Positions 55,651 to 63,552 of a stretch of 64,000 nt of DNA are shown here, in pieces; the stretch's first letter is position 1, and every line of letters starts with the position of its first letter. The position numbers and the translations under genes were made by a program. Source of the DNA: Fenollaria timonensis (GTDB lineage: Bacteria; Bacillota; Clostridia; Tissierellales; Peptoniphilaceae); the NCBI RefSeq assembly GCF_001457835.1, contig NZ_LN898229.1, positions 64,293-128,292 of the forward strand. The letters run 5' to 3'. The notes under the pieces were generated by a model. The model was not told where the DNA came from. It worked only from the letters and a program-made list of their open reading frames with translations, and searched no databases.

Positions 55651-56911
55651 GAAGCACCTCCGTTGGATTAAGTTTTAGCAAATATCTAATGGCTGGTATT
55701 GAGCCTAAAACAATTACAAGTAAAATCAAAATAATCACAATAGGTATTACCATCGGTGTAGGCGGGATACCAGAGCCAAAAACTGTTATACCAATGATTT
55801 GAGTAAGACCAAGTCCTATAAAATATCCGACGGTTCCACCCATAATACCCGTGCTAATGTTTTCAGCTAAAATCCTCGTAATAATTCTCGTGTTATTTGC
55901 ACCAATTGCTTTCTGCAGTCCAATTTCAGCGCGCCTTTCCATGACAGATGCTGTTACCAAATTTGAAATCGCAAGTGCTGCACCAATTAAGCTTAGTGCG
56001 GTAATTAAAACCATTAGCAGAGTTGTCTTGTTTAAAATATCGCCTTCACTTTCTGCTACCTGCCTAATAGGCTTTGCGATTGAGTCGGTCATAACTTCTT
56101 GAATTTGATAACAAATCGCACTTACATAAGCTGTACAGTACCAAACCTCCCATTCCTTAATTGTAAGAGACTTTGGATTTCTTGCGGCCTTTCTTGCCAA
56201 ATCGTTATCAGGAGTTGTTAATGCAGAAACTTCTACGCGAGAAACTACATTTGATACCCCATCCAATTCTTGAGCAATTTTTAATGGTAGATAAATGTGT
56301 GAGTCTTCATCACTACCTGAATCAAAAATACCTGCGATTGTAAATTCTTTTGTATTAGAAGAACCTTCGATTTTAATTTTATCGCCAAGCTTATAATTGT
56401 TTCTAAGAGCAAAGACAGTACCAACCATGACTTTGTCTGTATCTTTGTCTTCAATCCATTCGCCATCGATATTCCACCAAGTTTTTAATTTTCTCATACC
56501 TGTATCGATGGACTCACCAGTTGGAAGGTCCATGTGATAATAAAACCATGTTCCTACAACTCTTGTAGATTCTCCATCAACTTTCGCATTGATATTTAAA
56601 TATGGTGTGTAATCAACGATATTGAAAGACCAAAAGATGGTTTTTATTAAGCCAAGTTCATCTTCTTTCAAATAATTTTTTTGACTATCCTCGCCAATTC
56701 CATAAATATCATCAAGCATGGAAGATTCTTTTGGAACAACATTTATATTCGCCCCATAAGCTTTTAATTCTCTGTTGACCTTGTCACCAATGCCAAGCAT
56801 TGTGTTAAGCATAGCGGTTGAAAGACAAGTGCCAAGCATTACTACAAGTGCAATCAAGACCATTTTTTTCTTTTGCCTAAAGATTGCACCTTTAATCATT
56901 CTAAAAAACAT
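55637..56911 (-). CDS. FtsX-like ABC permease of the iron locus (first)
   Basis: 424 residues, same topology as its neighbour with a longer extracellular domain (about 45-300) that includes a YCTAYVSAICYQ cysteine pair. GGTGAC precedes ATG 56911. In P19-type iron systems two such permeases and one ATPase cooperate with the periplasmic or surface P19 protein, though their exact task is unsettled. Confidence 0.88.
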   Translation of the reverse strand: MFFRMIKGAIFRQKKKMVLIALVVMLGTCLSTAMLNTMLGIGDKVNRELKAYGANINVVPKESSMLDDIYGIGEDSQKNYLKEDELGLIKTIFWSFNIVDYTPYLNINAKVDGESTRVVGTWFYYHMDLPTGESIDTGMRKLKTWWNIDGEWIEDKDTDKVMVGTVFALRNNYKLGDKIKIEGSSNTKEFTIAGIFDSGSDEDSHIYLPLKIAQELDGVSNVVSRVEVSALTTPDNDLARKAARNPKSLTIKEWEVWYCTAYVSAICYQIQEVMTDSIAKPIRQVAESEGDILNKTTLLMVLITALSLIGAALAISNLVTASVMERRAEIGLQKAIGANNTRIITRILAENISTGIMGGTVGYFIGLGLTQIIGITVFGSGIPPTPMVIPIVIILILLVIVLGSIPAIRYLLKLNPTEVLHGKG

Positions 56912-56918
56912 ATGTCAC

Positions 56919-58160
56919 CTACTTAAATACAAAGCTGTTGGCATCAAGATCTTGCATGTTGATTTTTATTTTTTCATCGTGAACAATGTATGGTATAGGG
57001 ATTGGATTACATCCGCCCTTAAAACCAATTGTGCCACGATTCATAATAACATCACACAATTTACAAATGACATCGTTGCCACGCTCATAATAACCTGATG
57101 GCCCGCAAATTTCACAAGCATCAAGCACAACTCCATATGAACCCTGAGATTTTTTAATTAAGAAAAATCTCATGTGAACTCCATCAGTTGCCGTATATTG
57201 ATAACGGTGGAGTTTCATATCTTCAAGTTCTGACAGTGGGATAACAATCATATCGTTGTCAATTTCATACTCTTCGGGTTCTGAAAGCTGAATTTCGCGT
57301 CCAGAATAAGCCCTTAAATAAGTTAAACTAAAAACGTTAATAACGATTAAAATTAATAAAAATTTTGCCAAATTTCTATTGCATCTCATATGATATTTCT
57401 TTTTTCTCAATTCTGCAGGATTTTTAAAAGTTTCCTTAACCTTAATATTATTTAAATATAAGATTATTGGCAGGATTATTAAAAAAATCATTAGACTAAA
57501 TCCGATGTAATGTGCATGGTTTATTACCCAAGCAATTGTGTTAAATACACTTGCATTTCTCGGTATAATGTCAACTGCGTATAGTCTTTGAAGAACAATA
57601 AATATTTGATTTATTCCCCAAATTGATAATGAGATCATTAAAATTTTATCCCTATAAATTTTGTCAACTCGTCTAACGATTTTGAAAATTGCAATACTCG
57701 ATAAAATCATCAGAACAACTGCAAATACATAACCAATGATTCTGTATAAAACCATGGTGGATACAGCAGATTCTCCATAATAAACAAAATTGTTTAACTG
57801 AACAAAAAGAGCTGGCATATAATAGAAAAATGACGCTATGATATAAAGGGACAAAAAACCAACAAAAATATTTTTATATATACTGGATTTTTCTTTTAGA
57901 AAATAAAAAATGATAATTCCAATAAAAGCAATTACTATTGGTACCATTGACCAAAATGACAAAGCGCTTCTGTTGACAAAATTTGGAATTTCTCTAATGA
58001 CTGAAGAGATAATTGCCGCAAGAGTGCCTACAAAGACTGTGCCAAAAATAATTTTATATTTGCTTTTGAAGTTTTCTGTACTTAGATATCCAAGCGCCAG
58101 ACCCATTATAAATGAGAATCCTACGCCAGCTTCCATTACTTTAACAAATATCTTTAACAT
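56919..58160 (-). CDS. DUF2318 Fe-S-type membrane protein
   Basis: 413 residues from ATG 58160; AGGAGG upstream decides against a longer frame overlapping the lipoprotein gene. About nine helices (residues 10-300), then a soluble domain with DACEICGPSGYY, CKLC and GGCNPIPI. These cysteine pairs are the DUF2318 signature, thought to bind a metal or cluster. Homologues sit between P19 and the ABC permeases in iron-uptake operons. A role in electron transfer or iron reduction is plausible but unproven. Its ribosome site can be hidden in a hairpin (58163-58185). Confidence 0.88.
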   Translation of the reverse strand: MLKIFVKVMEAGVGFSFIMGLALGYLSTENFKSKYKIIFGTVFVGTLAAIISSVIREIPNFVNRSALSFWSMVPIVIAFIGIIIFYFLKEKSSIYKNIFVGFLSLYIIASFFYYMPALFVQLNNFVYYGESAVSTMVLYRIIGYVFAVVLMILSSIAIFKIVRRVDKIYRDKILMISLSIWGINQIFIVLQRLYAVDIIPRNASVFNTIAWVINHAHYIGFSLMIFLIILPIILYLNNIKVKETFKNPAELRKKKYHMRCNRNLAKFLLILIVINVFSLTYLRAYSGREIQLSEPEEYEIDNDMIVIPLSELEDMKLHRYQYTATDGVHMRFFLIKKSQGSYGVVLDACEICGPSGYYERGNDVICKLCDVIMNRGTIGFKGGCNPIPIPYIVHDEKIKINMQDLDANSFVFK

Positions 58161-58162
58161 AA

Positions 58163-58204
58163 TTCCTCCTATGTACAAGGAGGAAATGGCTAAAAGCCAT
58201 TTCC
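58163..58204 (-). promoter_or_regulatory. Two mutually exclusive hairpins, one masking a ribosome site
   Basis: Between the P19 lipoprotein stop and the DUF2318 start, the RNA can form GGAAATGGCT/AGCCATTTCC (58204-58195 with 58191-58182) or TTCCTCCT/AGGAGGAA (58185-58178 with 58170-58163). They share 58182-58185. The second buries the ribosome site of the DUF2318 gene; the first frees it and could also protect the upstream message. Confidence 0.65.
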
Positions 58205-58212
58205 AATATTTT

Positions 58213-58881
58213 TTACCACTTTGGACCTGTCCATTCAAATTCTGGCCATTCAATAACGATTGGCTCTGTCCAGAATCTTCCTGTTACACCTGTTTCTTTG
58301 TCAACGTGTAATAGATAGTCGTTTCCTGGAGCAGAAATTTCAAACTTAACATTGTATGTGCCAAGACCTTCTTCAAATTTTATATTTGCACCATAGTGTG
58401 GACCATCTGATGCGTTCATTGGCATGAAAGCAACTTCTTGAACCTTGTCTGAACCTTTCTTTTGGATATATGCTTTAACATTTAGCCAAGGAACAAAGTC
58501 ACCTGCGCCGTAACCAAGAGTTGTACCTTCATCTGTTGCTGAAATATCAGCTTCGATGTGGCAGTCAGCTTCTTCTTTTGATAATGAATTACCTGCTGGT
58601 TCCATATCTACTGGTTGGAAATAAACACCAGCAACTGCTAGAGGGCCTGATTCTTGTTCATCGCCAATTGGGAATTCGTCGAATCCTGCGTCTTCACCAG
58701 GAGCTGCAACGTCTTTGCTGTCTTCAGCTTTTGTGTCTTCAGTTTTTGTGTCTTCATCTTTTTTGTCTTCAACCTTAGCTGTATTATCATCAGCTGGTTT
58801 TGGTGCTTGATTACATCCGTAAGCTGCAACTGCCATAATTGCAAGTGCTAGTGCGAATAATTTTTTTAATTTTGAACTCAT
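58213..58881 (-). CDS. P19/Tpd-type iron-transport lipoprotein
   Basis: 222 residues from ATG 58881 (AGGAGG upstream). Lipobox near AAYGC (Cys about residue 23), an acidic lysine/aspartate/threonine linker with repeated KTEDTKAED units (about 30-65), then the P19/Tpd domain. Candidate metal ligands are in VDMEPAG, ADCHIEADI, DGPHYGANI and YLLHVD, matching the Met/His/Glu sites of this family. Acts outside the membrane as the iron (and copper-assisted) binding partner of FTR1. Confidence 0.92.
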   Translation of the reverse strand: MSSKLKKLFALALAIMAVAAYGCNQAPKPADDNTAKVEDKKDEDTKTEDTKAEDSKDVAAPGEDAGFDEFPIGDEQESGPLAVAGVYFQPVDMEPAGNSLSKEEADCHIEADISATDEGTTLGYGAGDFVPWLNVKAYIQKKGSDKVQEVAFMPMNASDGPHYGANIKFEEGLGTYNVKFEISAPGNDYLLHVDKETGVTGRFWTEPIVIEWPEFEWTGPKW

Positions 58882-58894
58882 AATAAACCTCCTA

Positions 58895-60163
58895 TTAGTT
58901 CTTATTTGCATAATCTCTTTCGAGCTCTGCTCTTTTAATTTTGTTACGTTTAATTTGAACGATAAGTGTTACAATAGTTATTACTATTAAAATAACTTGT
59001 GCCAATAGAGTTTCTACCCTATCATAAATTCCTAAGATGTCAATTGTAAATCCATTCATCCATGGAATTATTGTCCTTCCGATAAGATCAGCTTCTTGAA
59101 GTTCGGAGACTCCTTTTCCGATGAATGAGACACAAAGTACAAACATCAAGATTGATGTAGCTGTGAAGAATGGTTTTAGTGGAAGCTTTACGCTCATCTT
59201 TGTAATTAATACATATACAATCGCAAGTACTACGATTGCGCATGCTAAGCCGCCCCACATATATGCTGGATTGTTTGAAATATTATCTCTCATACCTTGG
59301 AAGAAAATAATCAATTCCGCGCCTTCACGGGCAACTGCTAAGAATGAGCTGAATACTAAAGCCATAGCACTTCCTTTTGTAATTGAACTTTCGACTTTTG
59401 ATTGGATGTAATGATTCCAAACTTCAACTTCAGATTTTGATAGCATCCAGTTTGATACATAGAATAAAACAATAACAGCCAAAAACATTCCGCATCCTTC
59501 AAAAATCTCTCGGCTAGCACCACTACTGTCCTCGCCAAATTGCTTAGCAATCATATTGAATATAATTGCAAGAATTACTGAAGCAACAATACCTAAAATT
59601 GCGCCGATATAAACGCCTTTTACGTATTTTAAATTGTTTGTCTTTACAAGATAAGCAATAAGTGCTGCAACGACTAGAATTGCTTCAAGACCTTCTCTTA
59701 AAGTTAGTCCTAAAACGCTAAAGAAAACTCCCCAGCCAGATCCGGTTTTGCCTCTCATGCCGTCAAGGGTCTTCGCATCTTCGTGTAGGTATCTAATTAG
59801 TACTTCAACTTCATCTTTAACAACGTCGATATCTTCATTTTGACGCATAGATTTTCTCGCCAAATAAAATTGGTTCTCAACAGTTGATCCACGCTTGCCA
59901 GAAATTGTTGTCATAACAATTTTTTCAAAGCCTAATTTTTCATAATATCTAAAATAAGCTTCGTTAATTTTGTCATAGCCTTCCTTGCCTGCATCTGGAC
60001 CGCCTGCTTCATAAATTTTAAGGGCATCCCTTAAAACGACTTCCATGTCCTTACTTACATCTTCCCAGTCTTTGTATTTTTTATCTGCCATATCCGCAAA
60101 AACATTAGTAATGGACATCAAAAAAACTAATGCTGTCACCAATAAAATGCTTAGTTTTTTCAT
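58895..60163 (-). CDS. FTR1 family iron permease
   Basis: 422 residues from ATG 60163 (AGGAGG upstream). Signal peptide, an extracytoplasmic helical domain (about 25-150) and seven membrane helices. Two iron-transport motifs, REGLEAILVV and REGAELIIFFQG (RExxE type), are intact. This long form with an N-terminal extension is the type paired with P19. Carries iron across the membrane. First gene of the operon, behind the double-palindrome operator. Confidence 0.94.
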   Translation of the reverse strand: MKKLSILLVTALVFLMSITNVFADMADKKYKDWEDVSKDMEVVLRDALKIYEAGGPDAGKEGYDKINEAYFRYYEKLGFEKIVMTTISGKRGSTVENQFYLARKSMRQNEDIDVVKDEVEVLIRYLHEDAKTLDGMRGKTGSGWGVFFSVLGLTLREGLEAILVVAALIAYLVKTNNLKYVKGVYIGAILGIVASVILAIIFNMIAKQFGEDSSGASREIFEGCGMFLAVIVLFYVSNWMLSKSEVEVWNHYIQSKVESSITKGSAMALVFSSFLAVAREGAELIIFFQGMRDNISNNPAYMWGGLACAIVVLAIVYVLITKMSVKLPLKPFFTATSILMFVLCVSFIGKGVSELQEADLIGRTIIPWMNGFTIDILGIYDRVETLLAQVILIVITIVTLIVQIKRNKIKRAELERDYANKN

Positions 60164-60233
60164 AGTTCCTCCTTTCGAAAATATTTGGCAAATACAATCG
60201 CCGTTTAAAAAACATTTCTCAGCCAATATTTAA

Positions 60234-60269
60234 ATTAGCTATAGCTAACTTTTGTTAGCTATAGCTAAT
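60234..60269. promoter_or_regulatory. Double palindromic operator of the iron operon
   Basis: Two identical TTAGCTATAGCTAA palindromes (60235-60248, 60255-60268), 20 bp centre to centre, that is two helical turns. Together they form a larger perfect 16-bp inverted repeat with a TTTT centre. The sites start at the -10 box and cover the transcription start, ideal for a repressor. The TTAG...CTAA ends recall DtxR/IdeR/MntR-type boxes; that identity is inference. Confidence 0.85.
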
Positions 60270-60298
60270 ATTATACTCTTCAATATGTTTAAAGTCAA
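60270..60298 (-). promoter_or_regulatory. Promoter of the iron-uptake operon
   Basis: Minus strand TTGACT (60298-60293), 17-base spacer, TATAAT (60275-60270), with a leader of about 100 bases before ATG 60163. Confidence 0.88.
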
Positions 60299-60353
60299 TA
60301 CCTTTTTTTAATAAACCTATAAAAATATTTTATATCATTAAATTTTTATAAAA

Positions 60354-60379
60354 TAAAAAAAGTGAGCGAGTGCCCACTT
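60354..60379 (-). terminator. Terminator of the phn operon
   Basis: Minus strand stem AAGTGGGC/GCTCACTT (60379-60372 with 60367-60360, one mismatch) followed by a T run, just behind the phnE stop. Confidence 0.85.
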
Positions 60380-60381
60380 AA

Positions 60382-61959
60382 TTATAATAATTTTTTTCTA
60401 ATTGTTGATGACAGATAGTCAAAGAATATAATCATGACTGAGCTGACTAGAAGTAGCGAGCCAACTCGATTCCAATTGCGCCACGATATGTTCATCGATA
60501 GTAATGTACCGATACCGCCTGCGCCGATAAGTCCGAGCACCGATGAGTTTCTGATGTTTGACTCGAGCCTATATAGAACGAAGCCCAAGAAGCTTCTGTA
60601 TGTCTTTGGATAAATCATTTTCGTATACATGGTAAAGGGACTTAGGCCAAGCGCCTGCATAGACATGATGCTGTCACTAGGGATGTCCTCGATGTATTCG
60701 AAGTAAAGTTTACTAAGCATACCCGATGTGTAGACTGTAAGCGCGAGTGCACCTGCAAAGGGACCCGGTCCTAGACCTCTGAAGAAGATTATGGCTGAGA
60801 TGATTGGCGGGAAGGTCCTGATTACATTGATAAGCACCTTAAATAGCACTGAAACTTTTTTCGAAGGGGCGATGTTCACAGCAGTAAATGGAGTGAAGAT
60901 AAATGATACGATGGCTCCCATAAGCGAAGCGAAGATGGCGATGGCAGCTGACTCAACGGCCGCTGGCACTGCTCTTGATAGATAAGCAAAATCTGGATCA
61001 AATATCTTTCCTATGATGACACTACCTTGCTTAAGGCCAAGAAGGAAGCGCTCGTATGTGATGTTGATAGAAAACCTGATTACAAGGAAGAGTGCTATTA
61101 AAAATATTGCGAAGAATATCTTCTTAAGTATCTTGCTTCTCTTGTATGAAGCTAGGTCATTAACTTTGATTGGGCTTTTTATATCGACCTGTCTAAGCTT
61201 TTGGCTCACGAGGTCTATAAGGAAAATTAATATAAGCAGCATAAAGATGATTGACGAGACTCTATCGTAGTTCATATGATTTAACTCAAGCCACAGTCTT
61301 TGTCCTATGCCACCTGCGCCAACTAGTCCAAGTATCGACGCGCTTCTAATGTTGCTCTCCAAACATAATAAAAATGTCGATACAATAAATTTTCTCATCT
61401 TAGTTAAAATTATCTTGTAATAGATTTTGCCTTTGCCAATACCGAGTGACTTGTAAAAATCAAAATCCTCCTTGTCCATGGCCTCTATGTATTCTTTTAT
61501 TAGTTTTGTTGACATGAAAAATGAAATGATGCTAAGTGCCAATAGTCCTGAAAAGCGACCAGCTGAGAAAAAGCTCACAAGTAGCGCCGCCCATATAAGT
61601 GATGGAAGTGTTCTAAATACTGAAAATACTGCGCTTAGTACTTTTGAGACTATTTGCGAAGGGCTTGTATTGTATGGCAGGAAGAATGTTATGATGCATG
61701 CCAAGAAGACTCCGAAGGCCGATGATACAAAGGCCATAAGGAATGTTTCGAAGACTAGGTCCATAACCGAAGCGATGTAAGCAAAATCAAGTGTAAACAT
61801 TCTCCTGACTAGGTCAAACATATCTGGAAGTCCACGCAAAAAAGAGCTTAAGGAAAATTCTGATCCTAAGCCTGAAGCTATAAGCAAGGCGAAAAATGCC
61901 AATGCTAGTAAAATTTTCTTTCTTCTCTTTTTAGATAAATAAGTCTTTAACTCCGTCAT
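60382..61959 (-). CDS. phnE: Double-length phosphonate/phosphate ABC permease (fused PhnE-PhnE)
   Basis: 525 residues, about twice a normal PhnE. Two homologous permease domains (about 1-260 and 275-525) each contain the coupling motif: LESNIRSASILGLVGAGGIG in the first and LESNIRNSSVLGLIGAGGIG in the second. It may act as a self-contained dimer in the membrane. It overlaps phnC by 29 bases. Substrate: phosphonates, phosphite or phosphate; no C-P lyase or phosphonatase is seen in the window. Confidence 0.93.
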   Translation of the reverse strand: MTELKTYLSKKRRKKILLALAFFALLIASGLGSEFSLSSFLRGLPDMFDLVRRMFTLDFAYIASVMDLVFETFLMAFVSSAFGVFLACIITFFLPYNTSPSQIVSKVLSAVFSVFRTLPSLIWAALLVSFFSAGRFSGLLALSIISFFMSTKLIKEYIEAMDKEDFDFYKSLGIGKGKIYYKIILTKMRKFIVSTFLLCLESNIRSASILGLVGAGGIGQRLWLELNHMNYDRVSSIIFMLLILIFLIDLVSQKLRQVDIKSPIKVNDLASYKRSKILKKIFFAIFLIALFLVIRFSINITYERFLLGLKQGSVIIGKIFDPDFAYLSRAVPAAVESAAIAIFASLMGAIVSFIFTPFTAVNIAPSKKVSVLFKVLINVIRTFPPIISAIIFFRGLGPGPFAGALALTVYTSGMLSKLYFEYIEDIPSDSIMSMQALGLSPFTMYTKMIYPKTYRSFLGFVLYRLESNIRNSSVLGLIGAGGIGTLLSMNISWRNWNRVGSLLLVSSVMIIFFDYLSSTIRKKLL

Positions 61960-62665
61960 AATCTAGTTCATCCGCACTCCTGTCAAAATATACTCTGTGG
62001 TCCTTGATTGCAATCACACGCTTTGCGTATTCAAGCGATAAATCAAGGTCATGCATGCTAATGATGATGGTCTTATTATAATCAGTATTAAGCATCTTGA
62101 AAATGTCCATGATGGACCTCTTTGTCTCTATATCAAGTGAGGATATAGGCTCGTCCGCGAGGATTAGGTCTGACTTTTGAAATAGGGCGCGAGCTATGGC
62201 AACCCTTTGCTTTTGTCCGCCTGAAAGGTCTTTGGCAAGGGCATAAGTCTTTTCTTTAAGCCCAACCATCTCGATGGCTTTGAGAGCATCCATATACTCA
62301 TCGTCAGTGAACTTCGATAGCATCGCCTCAAAAAACTTTTTCTCGCCAAGACGCGCTAGTAGAACATTATCAAGAACTGAAATATTTTCAATGATGCTTG
62401 TGTCTTGAAAGATGAAGGCTATCTTTCGTCTAAGCTTTCTTAAATCTTTCGCGCCAAGGCTGTGAACGTCCTCGCCCTTGTATAAAACGCTTCCCTTGCT
62501 AAGTGGGTTAAGTGCGTTTATTGCCTTTAGTATAGTTGACTTGCCTGCACCTGATGGACCTATAAGCGCGACAAAGTCTCCTTCGTTTAAATCGAAAGAG
62601 ACGTCTTTTATCGCATCAATATTTTTTTCGTACTGTACTGATATATCTTTTACTTCTAATATCAT
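61931..62665 (-). CDS. phnC: Phosphonate/phosphate ABC transporter ATPase
   Basis: 244 residues. Walker A GPSGAGKST (about 36-44), Q-loop FQDTSII, signature [15 protein letters not shown], Walker B LILADEPISSLD. PhnC-like. Overlaps phnD by four bases and phnE by 29. Confidence 0.93.
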   Translation of the reverse strand: MILEVKDISVQYEKNIDAIKDVSFDLNEGDFVALIGPSGAGKSTILKAINALNPLSKGSVLYKGEDVHSLGAKDLRKLRRKIAFIFQDTSIIENISVLDNVLLARLGEKKFFEAMLSKFTDDEYMDALKAIEMVGLKEKTYALAKDLSGGQKQRVAIARALFQKSDLILADEPISSLDIETKRSIMDIFKMLNTDYNKTIIISMHDLDLSLEYAKRVIAIKDHRVYFDRSADELDYDGVKDLFI

Positions 62666-63543
62666 TTCTCTAAATCAACGTTCATAATCTTTGCTGTGTC
62701 GATAACGTTTTGGAAGTCATCGTTTGACGCTTCGACAAAGCCTGTTAAGTTGAATATCTTTTCGCAGGCTTCTTTGCCTTCGCCACTTGATAAATCATTT
62801 TGGAAGACTTCTTTTATCTTTTGCTTCATATCGTCACTTAGGTCCTTGCTTGCTGCTACGCATACATATGGAATCTTCTCAGTGTATTCAAGTACTTCTA
62901 GTCCTTCAAGGCCATCGAAGTCCTTCATAAGCTTTTTTTCAGCGCCTTCATATGTCGCACAGACATCAATGTCGCCGTTTAAAAGCATTTGAACAGCCTT
63001 GTCATGGCCACCAGCGAACATATATTCAATATCTTTTTCAAGATCAAGTCCACCCTTAACAAGCATTGCACCTGGATATATATAGCCTGAAGCGCTCTCT
63101 GGGTCAACGAAAGCAACTTTTTTGCCTTTAAGTGCTTCGTAGCCGTCCTTTTCATAAGCTTCTTTGATGCCAGAATCTTTTCTTACTAATAATTCACTTC
63201 TATAATAATTTTTGCCGTCCTTGTTAAGTGCTGACAAAAGTACTTCTGCTCCGCCGTTCTTATTTGCAAGTACATAGGCAAATGGTGGGATGATTGCAAA
63301 ATCAACTTTGCCTGAGCCAAGCGCCTCTACTACGCCAACATAGTTTGTTGATGTAAACATTGAAACTTTTTTACCAAGCTTATCTGTAAGTATATTTGTT
63401 AATGGTTCTGTTAAGTCTTCTAGTTTATCTTGGTCAACTAAAGGTACGAAGCCTAGTTGAAGCTCATCCTTTTCCTTTGGCTTACATGCAACTAAGCCCA
63501 TAAGCATAGATAAAATAAGTAGTGTTAAAATAAATTTTTTCAT
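62662..63543 (-). CDS. phnD: Phosphonate/phosphate-binding lipoprotein
   Basis: 293 residues. Lipobox LVAC (Cys about residue 20), then a PhnD-type periplasmic-binding fold: QLGFVPLVDQ, TSTNYVGVVEAL, FAIIPPFAYVLA and GKKVAFVDPESASGYIYPGAML are typical. Anchored outside the membrane to feed PhnE. First phn gene; preceded by the HAD hydrolase gene by nine bases with an AGGAGG site. Confidence 0.93.
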   Translation of the reverse strand: MKKFILTLLILSMLMGLVACKPKEKDELQLGFVPLVDQDKLEDLTEPLTNILTDKLGKKVSMFTSTNYVGVVEALGSGKVDFAIIPPFAYVLANKNGGAEVLLSALNKDGKNYYRSELLVRKDSGIKEAYEKDGYEALKGKKVAFVDPESASGYIYPGAMLVKGGLDLEKDIEYMFAGGHDKAVQMLLNGDIDVCATYEGAEKKLMKDFDGLEGLEVLEYTEKIPYVCVAASKDLSDDMKQKIKEVFQNDLSSGEGKEACEKIFNLTGFVEASNDDFQNVIDTAKIMNVDLEK

Positions 63544-63552
63544 AATGTCCTC

